Shown piece after piece: positions 1 to 8,439 of a stretch of 22,377 bases of DNA (position 1 is the stretch's first letter; every line of letters starts with the position of its first letter). Origin of the DNA: Temnopleurus reevesii (lineage: Eukaryota; Echinodermata; Echinoidea; Temnopleuroida; Temnopleuridae); contig BQKZ01001644.1 in the NCBI GenBank assembly GCA_036244855.1, positions 38,794 to 61,170 on the forward strand, read 5' to 3'. Under the pieces are notes generated by a model that was given only the letters and a program-made list of their open reading frames with translations, was not told the origin of the DNA and searched no databases. Both the position numbers and the translations under genes were made by a program.

Positions 1-109
1 AATAACTACAACTTTTTCTGCTTAATTGATTGGTGATAAGGTGCAACATTTAGAACTATTCAACATAACACACGAATCTTGGAAAGTCAGATTTTAGGGT
101 GCAAATCCA

Positions 110-720
110 GTATTCCACCTTTAAAGTCCCAACCAAGAAAAACTTGGCTTGAATTATAGAAGAAATATCAAACGAACAGTTTGGGAAAATTGAAAGAATT
201 GGGAAACATTGTGCAGACGAAAATAGGTAGAAAAATAAAAGCGGGCGAACAAGTTGATCAAGTGAGATTGTCGCGTGGGCTAAGACGTCTTAACGTGTAA
301 AACGAAGAGGAAATGTTGGATGAATGATGCATTTCCTTTTACTCATAAATGTAATGTAAAAGAATAGCCCCAACCTAGAGAAACCTTGCTTTAAAGCAGA
401 AATATCAAACGAACAGATCGGGAAAAAATGAAGACAATTGGAGAACAATGTGCAGACGAAAAGTTAATCATGTGGGATTGTCGCATGGACAAGAAACTAT
501 GACGAGCAAAACCAAGAATTTATTTTTTTTAACGAATAATGCCACACCATGTAAATGATGAATTTCCTTTTATTCCTTTTACAGTGGTATAGATGTTCAA
601 GAATTTACCTACCCTAGAAAATATTATTTTCATGAAAGCAGAAAGATCAGATGAATAGATCCGAGAAATGAAGAAAAAATCAGAAAACGAATGAGAAGGT
701 TTTGACGAATGCATGGACTT
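110..720. repeat. Degenerate ~240-bp tandem repeat, about 2.6 copies
   Basis: Three related blocks follow one another. The clearest anchor is the string AAATATCAAACGAACAG near 163 and again near 400, with a decayed version (AAAGATCAGATGAATAG) near 642, giving periods of about 237 and 242 bp. Each anchor is followed by a purine-rich stretch. In the first two copies this leads to the motif TGTGCAGACGAAAA and then GATTGTCGC. The third copy is the most diverged. Nothing in it suggests coding. The copies are old, with many substitutions and indels, so the period is approximate. A minor satellite or a decayed local duplication are equally possible. Confidence 0.7.
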
Positions 721-1184
721 CTATTAAATTGTTTTTATACAGTATGTCGAATTTTGCATTAAAAGTATCTTAAAAACAAACATTAGTTTATTCTCGAGCT
801 CAAAATAATTCATAATTTTGGATAGATACGTTGATTTTGATGAATTTGTTTTCGTTCAAGGGTTAAAAGCGGGATCTTTAAACTAAAAAAGATAACAAGT
901 GACATAAACAAGGACAGATTGCTAATTTACATAAAGCACTTGTAAAGTAAAGCACTTTGACAACATTCATATAGTCATCATTTTTTCTCATTTTTGTCCG
1001 ATTTTCTTCCAACTTACGTTTGATCTGCTCGCCTGACTTTCATTTTTCTTTAAAAAAACATAGTTAAAAAGTAACATTTTCTCGAGCGGGTCCATTGTTC
1101 ATATAGACCAATAGAAATAATATCCACTAAAAACCAGACAAAAGATGGAAAAGGATGAAACCTAATTTCACAATTCGCTAATGA
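721..1184. other. AT-rich sequence, nothing recognised
   Basis: No open frame of note, no inverted repeat and no simple repeat is visible. The stretch near 965-1060, read on the reverse strand, is purine-rich and vaguely like the preceding tandem repeat, but too weakly to call. Confidence 0.5.
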
Positions 1185-1284
1185 AGTGGCTGCCGGGCTA
1201 AAGCCAGGGTAATAATGCTGCAATTGTAGAGCGCTTAGAGAATTCTATATTCTAAGCGCTATATAAAAGCCGTTCATTATTATT
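1185..1284 (+). mobile_element. 3' end of an L2-type LINE or LINE-tailed SINE
   Basis: The segment holds two inverted GCGCT motifs, GTAGAGCGCTTAGAGAATTC and then TAAGCGCTATATAAAAGCC, followed by CATTATTATTT. The arrangement of AGAGCGCTTAGAG, a short spacer, AAGCGCTATATAA and an ATT-rich end is the 3' tail shared by L2-clade LINEs and their SINE partners in many aquatic animals (established knowledge, recalled, not searched). Upstream sequence GAAGTGGCTGCCGGGCTAAA could be part of the element body. No reverse transcriptase is present, so this is a 5'-truncated copy or a SINE. Its orientation is given by the tail. Confidence 0.6.
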
Positions 1285-1813
1285 TCGATAATTCATTTGA
1301 AATTTCCTATTGCCACCACTGACAAAGCCTACATGCATAATTATGTAATATTCAATGCAAAGGAGTATTCCAGGATGAGAGCCTAATTATGTCTCATGAT
1401 CTTTATTTTTACGTAACATGCAACGTGTTGTTTTTGTTTTCTTGCTTTTTCATTTGTTTTTGTACAATAAAACATTTTAATCAATAAAATTAATCTTATC
1501 TTGTTGCTTCTACCGAATCAATATGGTTTGTCAATACACTTTATTCACTTTAGATAGTCCTTATTCTAATTCTCATCTAGTTTTATTTAATCATTTTGGG
1601 GAGATTTAAATTTGAAGTCATATTTCAATACAATGCGAGAAAAAATTATTCGTTTATAACTTTTGTTTAAATGTGCAATTAAAAAGGCATTGATAAAACG
1701 AGCGACTTTATACTATAATAGTTTTTAATTAAATAAACATGATGAAGAAACTAACGCCTTTGAAACTCTAACAAAATGTTGTTTGTTTCGGACACTCATC
1801 TTGCCTCGCGGCA
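1285..1813. other. AT-rich sequence with AATAAA motifs, no gene
   Basis: T-rich sequence near 1425-1460 leads into two AATAAA motifs (about 1467 and 1484). They could be a retroelement or transcript 3' end, but no upstream coding sequence supports that. The rest is unremarkable. TTGCC-TCGC-GGCAA forms a short hairpin immediately before the duplicated block that follows. Confidence 0.4.
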
Positions 1814-1942
1814 ATATAGATATGGTTCATTGTGTTAATACCACGACATTATTTCCGTTGAAGACCCTCAAAATTTTCGCCCCTCTTTTGTGAAGAATAA
1901 TTGATTTGGGCTTAACGCTTTCCATCTTGTGACAGGGTTGTC

Positions 1943-2196
1943 TAAAGGCTGGCTCACGCCTTTGTGTTTTTAGCCTACGTGGGCCCAGCGTTTTTGAAAA
2001 TTAAAACACTCCCGAGCGTACAGTTTACTCTGATCAGACGGTGGACTGACGTTCGGTTTGCGCTCAAGGAACGTCCGCCGGGCGTCAGTCAGCAGTATGA
2101 CTAGTGTCTTTGTGCGTCCGCGGAGCGTTCTTAATCTTCAAAAACGATGGGCCACGCAGGCCAAAATTGAAAACACAAAGGTGTGACTCGTCCTTA
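1943..2196. mobile_element. Foldback MITE family 1, copy A
   Basis: The left arm AAAGGCTGGCTCACGCC... through ...CTCCCGAGCGTAC pairs with the right arm that ends ...AAGGTGTGACTCGTCCTTA. The arms are about 80 bp each and imperfect. A second inner palindrome (GGACTGACGTTCGG against CCGGGCGTCAGTC) fills the centre, so most of the 254 bp can fold into one long hairpin. There is no open frame for a transposase, which makes it a non-autonomous element. The ends read TAAAGG and CCTTA, so the target site may be TTA/TAA or TA; the sequence does not settle this. Relatives lie at 2801-3041 and 11057-11311. Confidence 0.8.
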
Positions 2197-2337
2197 AAGC
2201 CCTGGTCACATAGGACCCCGGAAGCAACACGATTCACCCCGACTCGTTGTTCTGACATGTCTGAGGCAGTTAACTGTGAATTAACAAAGATTCAGGGTGA
2301 ATCGTGTTGCTTCCGGGGTCCTATGTGACTGGGGCTT
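2197..2337. mobile_element. Nested 140-bp hairpin MITE inside copy A
   Basis: About 41 bp at the left (2199-2239, with GTCACATAGGACCCCGGAAG at its core) are repeated in inverted form at 2295-2335 with very few mismatches, mainly near the outer tips. The ~55-bp loop holds further small palindromes, such as CAGTTAACTG. Copy B has the uninterrupted sequence CATTAACAGAAAG at the equivalent point, so this is an insertion with an observable empty site. TTA occurs on both flanks, which suggests a 2-4 bp TA-containing target duplication. High arm identity means it is young. It landed at the extreme right edge of the family 1 foldback. Confidence 0.85.
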
Positions 2338-2607
2338 ACGAGAAAGATGCAGAGATGGGCGACACTCGTACGTTCTGAGGGTTTAGAAAGTTAGGAGAAA
2401 ACAAGGAGGAAAATTTACCTGGAGGCTACCCTTTTCACCTGAAATTGAAAAGCCAGAAGCTTAGTATAGATTTTTTATAATCTTTGGTGAAAGAGAGGAA
2501 AAACGTTGATTGGTCCGGTGCTCAAAGATCTTTTTACCTTTCGTTCCGTCTCTTTAGCTCTACTTTGTGTATTTTTTCTCTCTTTAATCACCCGTCTCTT
2601 CTTTCTT

Positions 2608-2627
2608 ACCTATCTATTTCTACCTAC

Positions 2628-2666
<39 letters not shown>

Positions 2667-2679
2667 CCTATCTATCTAT
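2608..2679. repeat. (TATC)n microsatellite ending at an N
   Basis: TATC/TACC tetranucleotides, almost pure from about 2631 onward. The tract ends at N2680, where the second duplication copy begins. Its real length is uncertain because the ambiguous base marks a join. Confidence 0.95.
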
Positions 2680-2800
2680 NATATAGATATGGTTCATTGT
2701 GTTAATACCACGACATTATTTCCGTTGAAGACCCTCAAAATTTTCGCCCCTCTTTTGTGAGGAATAATTGATTTGGGCTTAACGCTTTTCATCCCATGGC

Positions 2801-3041
2801 AGGCTGGCTCTCACCTTTGCGTCCATAGCCTGCGTCGGCCCAGCGTTCTTGAAAATGAAAAACGCTCCCGAGCGCACAGTATACGCAGTTCAGACGGTTG
2901 ACTGGCGTTCGGTTGGCGCTCAAGGAACGTATGTCCAGTATGACCTGCGTCTTTGTGCATCCGGGGAGCGTTTGTAATTTTCAAAAACGCTGGACCGACG
3001 CAGGCTAAAAACTGAAAATACAAAGGTGTGACTCGTCATTA
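2801..3041. mobile_element. Foldback MITE family 1, copy B
   Basis: This is the second member of the ~250-bp foldback family, in the second copy of the tandem duplication. It starts AGGCTGGCTCTCACC and ends GGTGTGACTCGTCATTA. It is shorter than copy A because part of the central inner palindrome is missing (around 2925-2940). The outer arms still pair: CATCCGGGGAGCGTTTG and its partner CGCTCCCGAGCGCAC are good examples. There is no coding capacity. Confidence 0.75.
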
Positions 3042-3298
3042 ACAGAAAGATGGGCGAAACTCATACGCTCTGAGGGTTTAGAAAGTTAGGAGAAAACAAG
3101 GAGGAAAATTTACCTGGAGGCTACTCTTTTCACCTGAAATTGAAAAGCCAGGAACTATAGATTTTCTGTAATCTTTGATGAAGGAGGGTGAAAAACGTTG
3201 ATTGGTCCGGTGCTCAAAGATCTTTTTTACCTCTCGTTCCGTCTCTTTAGCTCTGATTTTGTCCTTTTTTTCTCTCTCTCCAACTATCAGCCTCTTCT

Positions 3299-3448
3299 TG
3301 CTTATCTATCTATCTAAATGTCTATCTATCTACATGTCTATCTATATTTATATCTATCTATCTATTTATCTATATGTCTATCTATCTATCTATCTATATG
3401 TCGATCCATCTATCTTTCTATATGTCTATCTTTATCATGTTTATATCT
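3299..3448. repeat. (TATC)n/(TATG) interrupted microsatellite
   Basis: TATC units mixed with TATG, TACATG and TATT variants. It occupies the same place in copy B as the purer tract in copy A, and its many interruptions suggest an older array. The open frames rich in Y, L and S across it are products of the repeat and not genes. Confidence 0.95.
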
Positions 3449-3472
3449 ATTACATAGGGAGTCAGGGTACTA

Positions 3473-3536
3473 CCGACGAGTCCGACAGCCTACGAGTCCG
3501 ACAGCCCACGAGTCCGACAGCTTACGAGGCCGACAT
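3473..3536 (+). repeat. Left subterminal array, four 16-bp units
   Basis: Units CCGACGAGTCCGACAG, CCTACGAGTCCGACAG, CCCACGAGTCCGACAG and CTTACGAGGCCGACA follow without spacers. Each holds two CpG dinucleotides. They are the likely transposase-binding sites of the surrounding element, by analogy with subterminal repeats of hAT-type elements (inference). Confidence 0.9.
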
Positions 3537-3853
3537 TTTGAATAATTGGTGCACGAAATAGACATTACATAAAAACGGATTAGAGTCAGACAACTCATTA
3601 ATCTGACAAAATTATGAAAACGCACATGATTACGACTGAACATAAATTTTGCAAATGAGACCGACTCTAGGAAAAATTGGTCTATTAGTCCGACAGCACT
3701 ATATTTACGTTAGTCGGTCTTGTAGGTCTGTTTGCGTGATGTCGGGTTAAAAGCAAATAATTTGTCAGTGTCGATCTTGCGAGCGTGAAAGTCAAAATGT
3801 CTAGCTCGAACCTCATTTTGAAAATTGTCGATGTAGTAGGCTTATATTCATTT

Positions 3854-3901
3854 CTGTCGGACTCGTGAGCTGTCGGACTCGTGGGCTGTCGGACTCGTGG
3901 G
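3854..3901 (-). repeat. Right subterminal array, three inverted 16-bp units
   Basis: CTGTCGGACTCGTGAG followed by two copies of CTGTCGGACTCGTGGG, exactly 48 bp. These are the reverse complement of the left array units, so the two arrays face each other. Confidence 0.9.
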
Positions 3902-3925
3902 ATGCTCCCGGTCACCCATTACATA

Positions 3926-4279
3926 TACATCTCCATCTATCGACTCATAAATCGTTTGCCTCGCTATTTGTCTTTTTGTAATTTTCGTCGAAAAAGTTCA
4001 ATTGAACTTGCGTTTCAAACTACTTTGATATAATACTTTTGCTCTCATAGACTGAGCGATTGTATATTCCTGTTCTGTCGTGTTTTATGCCATCAATCAA
4101 GCCAACCTGTAGATTTGTACCGATTTTCCTCATTTTAGTGGAAATTACCTGGATTTCTCTTCTTGGGCAAATTCCTAGACTCTAATGCTAAAACAATCTG
4201 CTTGATTTGTTTCTGAAATGCCATCACAGACCATGTGTTGAAAGCCATGCATGGTGTACGACGAGGACCCTGGCAGGGC
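3926..4279. other. No feature recognised
   Basis: Mixed-composition sequence. A few TATC-like words just after 3926 are the remainder of the microsatellite interrupted by the transposon. No open frame, repeat or RNA is visible. Confidence 0.4.
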
Positions 4280-4316
4280 TGACGTCATTATGACGTCATA
4301 ACCTGACCTGGGCAAG
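4280..4316 (+). promoter_or_regulatory. Double CRE motif with adjacent half-sites
   Basis: Two perfect cAMP-response-element palindromes, TGACGTCA at 4280-4287 and 4291-4298, are separated by three bases. They are followed by AACCTGACCTGGGC (nuclear-receptor half-site-like TGACCT) and by CAAGATGGTGGCTGC (about 4313-4327), which resembles the YY1 site AAGATGGCGGC often found just downstream of CpG promoters. The motifs are seen directly. Promoter or enhancer function is inference, and no gene start follows within the window that I can recognise. Confidence 0.35.
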
Positions 4317-4327
4317 ATGGTGGCTGC

Positions 4328-4642
4328 ATCATTTAATTAACCGACAGAGTGATTTTAATAACGAATATCGTTTGAATTCAATTCCTTACCATTACTTTTT
4401 TTAAGCTGATCACAAACCATTTGTATTTTAGCGCTTTGAAAATAAATGTTTTATAATGTTATCATTACCACTTGTTATGATTATAAATTTATGAACAATT
4501 TGTGTCAAATGATTCTTAAATAGTGTGCGTTGTTTGTATAATGTGTATTGTTTTTATTTTTCTATTGCTTTGTTGTAATAATTTTGATTTTGTTGGAGAT
4601 GGAGTAAATGAAAATGAAATGAATTAAATGAAATTATTATTG
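4328..4642. other. AT-rich stretch ending in AAATGA-like low-complexity sequence
   Basis: Nothing is recognised up to 4590. At 4590-4640 the sequence is GGAGTAAATGAAAATGAAATGAATTAAATGAA, a style of short A-rich tail common at LINE 3' ends. With the preceding T-rich sequence it may be a decayed retroelement end. This is weak. Confidence 0.3.
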
Positions 4643-4659
4643 CCATCATCATCACCATC

Positions 4660-4708
<49 letters not shown>

Positions 4709-4709
4709 A
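4643..4709. repeat. (ATC)n microsatellite
   Basis: ATC trinucleotides, with CACC and CTT interruptions at the left and pure from about 4663 to 4707. Confidence 0.97.
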
Positions 4710-4865
4710 CGATTCCCGTATACCAGAGACGTAAGATCAATTTCGAACTTGTGCTGTTCAGCGGCTGCCTATCCGCGATCTAAATGTGGAAAGAACTTTG
4801 GGACTTTAGGAAAAATTTCGGAAAATAAAATTTGAAGTTGACTTTATGAAAAAAATGTCATCTCT

Positions 4866-4940
4866 CATGTCACGTCACGTCATCATCATCATCATCGTCG
4901 TCGTCGTCGTCATCGTCATCATCCTCCTTATCATTGTAGT
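4866..4940. repeat. (ATC)/(GTC) compound microsatellite
   Basis: CACGTCACGTCATCATC leads into four or more ATC units, then five GTC units, then mixed ATC, GTC and CTC. It lies 160 bp from the previous ATC tract and shares its motif. Confidence 0.93.
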
Positions 4941-5087
4941 CATTATTATTAACACTGAATAAGTTTCCCTTCGCTGCATTGAATAATACATAACACAAGC
5001 GAGTAAATTAATTTGGCTTTTCCTCGAAATGTAACGAAAAAAATAAACTCACAGCAATTCATCAATTTATCTCCTTTTCTATTTCAG

Positions 5088-5102
5088 GTCGCTTGTATGC
5101 AG
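5088..5102 (+). other. Candidate 15-nt microexon
   Basis: A good 3' splice site (pyrimidine-rich CTCCTTTTCTATTTCAG ending at 5087) is followed 15 nt later by a good 5' splice site (GCAG then GTATGTTT from 5103). The enclosed sequence GTCGCTTGTATGCAG is open in the frame VACMQ. A CTCAC branch-like motif lies upstream at about 5048. Chance pairs of splice-like sites are common in AT-rich DNA, so this is tentative. It gains slight weight from the candidate exon 216 bp downstream. Confidence 0.2.
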
Positions 5103-5318
5103 GTATGTTTAAAAATCATCGACGCAAATTTGGAAAACTGAATCCAACAAAATGAATACACCTAAACTCAATCGATTTGCGCAGCCTTATGAATGAGTTT
5201 GCGTGGGGCTGCGTCAAAATATTGGGCTTCTTGTCTGTAAACCTTGCGTTCTTTTTATTTTTTCCCTTTTGATTGGTATCGATGCCTTTTGTTTTTCGGG
5301 TCTTGTGTCTGGATTCAG

Positions 5319-5457
5319 TCACTTGTGGGGGCTTCATCCACTCCTCCTCCCACAACAATAAAAGTGATTAAACATTGTCGAACATTAAAAGAAGTAACAT
5401 GTTTTTCAAGATATCATACAACTGCAGAGTACGGAGCGAATAGACCAGTGATAGCAG
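5319..5457 (+). other. Candidate 139-nt coding exon, unknown protein
   Basis: The acceptor TTGTGTCTGGATTCAG ends at 5318 and the donor CAG|GTCAGT lies at 5457/5458. Between them only one forward frame is open. It encodes 46 residues plus one base, starting SLVGASSTPPPTT and ending AEYGANRPVIAG, with two cysteines (HCRTLKEVTC). The composition is more protein-like than the surrounding T-rich sequence and not simple repeat. The stop follows straight after the donor, which fits an exon boundary. I recognise no domain. A reverse-strand open frame overlaps the left part, and the signal could be chance. Confidence 0.22.
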
Positions 5458-6140
5458 GTCAGTTTTAGTGCGGTCCTATATACATGATAAATTGAAACTT
5501 TTTCTCGCACAGAATGTTTATCAGCTGATGGTGCATGTTTTTGGCGGAATTGAAAGATCGAATATTCAAATCAAATTCCAATCATTTCTTTTATTTTTCA
5601 GTTCTTTTGATAATTCAGATATACACAGCCATAAATAATTTAGGCGGGTCGTTGGACAAAAATGGGTGCCCTGACCTGGAAAAAATAGTGAAATAAAACG
5701 TTATAGATTTTGTGAAATCTCACTGTATACAAGCCAACTACCGTCTTGTGTATTCTTTCAAAGATTTCAAAACAAAAAATGGGCTCCTTTAATTACGAAA
5801 AAACCGGCGGCAAGTTACCTTATTTGCCTCAGCAATTGCCCCCTCCCCCGATGTCGGTTTCATTTTTCAAAACTTTCTGAGCCCTGGGTGGTTAGGAAAA
5901 CCTCCTTTATAATTTTATCCTTCCATTTGCCTTTTATCCTTCCGTTCTGTCTTGTTTTCCTCCTAGTCCAGTTGAGGACTCTGTGTTCTTATACCACATG
6001 TCTGTACACATTGCACTGAGCACACAGGGACTACAACACACAATCAGATAGTCTCACATACACCTCTTTGTAGAGACGCGATCAGCAATGATCAGAGGGA
6101 TACATGTGATAAGAGAGGTATAGCTGTTATTAGAGTTGGT
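5458..6140. other. No feature recognised
   Basis: Mixed sequence with a C-rich stretch (CCCCCTCCCCC, about 5840). Some short imperfect inverted words occur near 6000-6118 (GATCAGCAATGATC) but no element boundaries are clear. Confidence 0.4.
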
Positions 6141-6150
6141 GAGTTGGTTA

Positions 6151-6203
6151 GGGGTGTTGTTTAAAATCAACTGCTAATCAACTGCAACTTTTGAACAACA
6201 CCC
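6151..6203. repeat. Small inverted repeat
   Basis: GGGTGTTGTT at 6153-6162 pairs with AACAACACCC at 6194-6203 around a loop that holds a direct repeat of ATCAACTGC. It is too short to call a transposon with confidence. Confidence 0.5.
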
Positions 6204-7459
6204 GCTTAGTCTGTGATTGCAGAGGCAGATGCTATTAGAACACAGAATCCTTATCTGGGCTACTTCCCTACAAATAAAACCCGAAACCTCCTCTCATATT
6301 CCCTCCCTATCATCCGATCAACAATGTATTTGGGAGGGAGTCAACTTTCGAGGTTTTGTTTGTAACGCAGGTCATGTGTATCATATTCTTGAAGGGCTCG
6401 GGAGGGGGTGGGGCGGGAGTCAGCAAGCCGCATACTATGTGAACCCGTAGTTACCATAATAATGCTGTGTCATTATCAGAGCCAGTGGAACATCTTGACA
6501 TACTGGCCTTAACAAACAAGTCGCAGGGGCTGTATTTTACCTTTTTCATGTTGGCAATAATGTTCGAGCGCATTTCCTGCAAAAAAAATTGAGGAATGCA
6601 GCCCATCGAGCGCCCCCTCTCCCCGTATTCGTGGTCCCTGCCCTCACTTGAATTGAATGATGACTGATTGCAGCATTATCCCCCTGTTATTTTTTAATGA
6701 AATATTTAGGCTTTATATTATGAGCATGTTTTGCTTGACAAAATATTTCAAATTTGAACAACATATTTCACCATTCTTCATACTGTTCATCCGGGGAGTT
6801 TCGTGTTGCTAAAGTCACCGCATAAAACATTCTGACGACAGAGGAATGAGTCTGTCATTTTGGCATACTTTCTTGAAAGCACGAATAATTGTTATATAAT
6901 TTGATTCAAGAGCCCTCGCCCCTCCACCACACCCCCTAAAAGTGAAGAATAATAATCATTCTCAAAGGTATACATTCCTTCATAGCTTGTCGAGCAAAAA
7001 TATAAATATAACATTCATAAAACCGTGCCAATTCGATACCGTCAATCATGATACAATTATATTATCACTTATCCAATACGAGTCATCGTTGAGAAGTGTA
7101 CAGGTCGCAGCCCTCTGTACACCGCCAATATGGGCGATCATAATTTCATTCTTTCTACAAAATATCGATGAATTTTTATCATTAATTTACACCGATTTTG
7201 ACATTGAAAATGAAATTCATTTCGACTAAGCGCATCGATGCCGGCGTTATACAAGATCCACCACCAACCATTATCATCATCATCATCATTGTCAATATTA
7301 TTGCACGTTAAATTTGGCGCTTTTTCTGCGTCTTCTTTTGTTCCGATGACATATCTATCAAGAATAGGAACACATTTCCGGTGAAGTACCCAATAGACTC
7401 CTCAGATATTGTCAATTTTCTTTACCGAAACCTTCACTTTGGCAACGATCGACTTGACT
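6204..7459. other. No gene recognised; one short ATC run
   Basis: Open frames of 77 and 95 codons occur (6217-6450 and 6942-7229) but show no motif, signal peptide or plausible gene context. GGGAGGGGGTGGGGCGGGAG (about 6401) is a G-rich patch that could form a quadruplex. A short (ATC)n lies at about 7273-7290. Confidence 0.4.
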
Positions 7460-7615
7460 GTCCCGTCTCTATTGGTGCACACACGGCGAGCGCGTAATTC
7501 AAACAAAAGAACGGCTCGCGACCGGCACGCGCTAAACGCATCCAAAAGCAGACGACATACACACTGATACACGTGTAGTGTCCAAGAAGACAAATAGAGA
7601 CACACGCTCGGGGCA
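7460..7615. other. CpG-rich patch
   Basis: CpG density is clearly above the surroundings, in words such as GGCGAGCGCG, GGCTCGCGACCGGCACGCGC and CACGCTCGGG. It could be a short unmethylated regulatory patch. A 67-codon reverse frame covers it but has no recognisable motif. Confidence 0.35.
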
Positions 7616-8239
7616 GGCGGTCAAACTTTAATGAAGCAGTATGAGATTGGACTTTCTTTTTCCTTTTTTTTAAATCTTATTTTAGTTTAAGCAGCAGCTG
7701 CATTTCAATTTGAAATGATTTTGAAAGAAACCAAGCTTCTCGACCATGTCACTGTCAATAGCAAACGTGGCGTACAACGCTGTCTCAAGTCAAACAAAAA
7801 AAAAATCCAGGAAAACGTAAGATGCCACGGTACTCAATAGTTATCAAATCGTCATTATCATTACTTTTATTAGAAATTTGATATCAGATTGAAACGGTTG
7901 AGATGATTTTTCCTGCGAATGATATCTGTTGCATTGCAGTGATCATCTGGTAAGAAAACGTTTGGCCACACTTAAAGATGACGAGTTCAAAAGAATAAAA
8001 GTTAGTAGAAATAAGTATCACTCTGGCCGCAAGTATATTAAAAAAGTCTCTATACTCTGAAAAAGAACCTTCTACGCAATTATTTTGAAATACCAAACTG
8101 AATTTCCATGATCCTGATGATCGGAAATATAAAACCAAGTAATGAATGTGTCAAATTTAATATTTGTCCGAAAAATGTCAGTCCTTGAGCCTATGATAGT
8201 CGATAATGCGGCAACTATTGCATATCTTTGTAATTAAAA
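7616..8239. other. No feature recognised
   Basis: AT-rich with an A-run at about 7795-7805. The 84-codon reverse frame at 7884-8138 has no recognisable motif. Confidence 0.4.
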
Positions 8240-8246
8240 TCTGTCT

Positions 8247-8290
<44 letters not shown>

Positions 8291-8430
8291 CTCTCTCTAT
8301 CTTTCTCTCTCTCACTCCTTTCCCCCCTTTCTCTCTCTCTTTCTCCCTCTCTCTCCTTCCCTGTTCCCTCTCTCTCATTCCCTGTTCCCTCTCTGTGTCC
8401 CTCCCCTTTTTCATCATTCTCCCTTTCGCC
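8240..8430. repeat. (CT)n microsatellite with impure flank
   Basis: Pure CT dinucleotides from about 8250 to 8288, then C/T-rich sequence with TTCCC and TTTCTC interruptions to about 8430. It produces long open frames of serine/leucine on one strand and arginine/glutamate on the other. These are not genes. Confidence 0.97.
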
Positions 8431-8439
8431 ATCGAACTT

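Larger units (their letters stand above)
1814..3460. repeat. ~870-bp tandem duplication (two copies)
   Basis: Copy A runs from 1814 to 2679 and copy B from 2681 to about 3460. Both start ATATAGATATGGTTCATTGT, contain a foldback element, share the block GAGGGTTTAGAAAGTTAGGA with GGAGGCTAC and GTTGATTGGTCCGGTGCTC, and end in a TATC tract. The first ~100 bp are almost identical (one difference seen). The block after the foldback is close, while the foldback itself is much more diverged. Copy A has an extra 140-bp hairpin insertion that B lacks. The single N at 2680 sits exactly at the A/B junction, so a false duplication made by joining two alleles is possible. Confidence 0.85.
3457..3917. mobile_element. 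461-bp non-autonomous DNA transposon with inverted 16-bp arrays
   Basis: The element is flanked by ATTACATA on both sides (3449-3456 and 3918-3925), an 8-bp target site duplication. The outer 33 bp of the two ends match in inverted orientation at about 24 positions. They begin GGGAGTCAGGG on the left and GGGTGACCGGG on the right, read inward. Immediately inside lie tandem arrays of a 16-bp unit with core ACGAGTCCGACAG: four units on the left and three inverted units on the right. Degenerate AGTC(C)GACA motifs continue inward. An 8-bp duplication is typical of the hAT, P and Merlin superfamilies (established). I do not see the exact terminal motif of any of them, so the superfamily stays open. 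No transposase frame is present. It sits in the end of a TATC tract. Confidence 0.75.

Noticed and set aside
97..112. tRNA B-box-like word (GGTGCAAATCC)
   Set aside because: No cloverleaf or matching A-box is visible upstream.
961..1060. Reverse-strand copy of the 240-bp repeat
   Set aside because: Only short purine-rich words match, with no continuous alignment by eye.
3202..3561. 119-codon frame rich in Y, I, L and S
   Set aside because: It is translation of the TATC microsatellite and the start of the transposon array.
3473..3901. CRISPR-like array
   Set aside because: The 16-bp units are directly adjacent with no spacers, and the two arrays are inverted relative to each other in a eukaryotic-type context.
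6942..7229. 95-codon forward frame
   Set aside because: Composition matches AT-rich random sequence, with no motif and no context.
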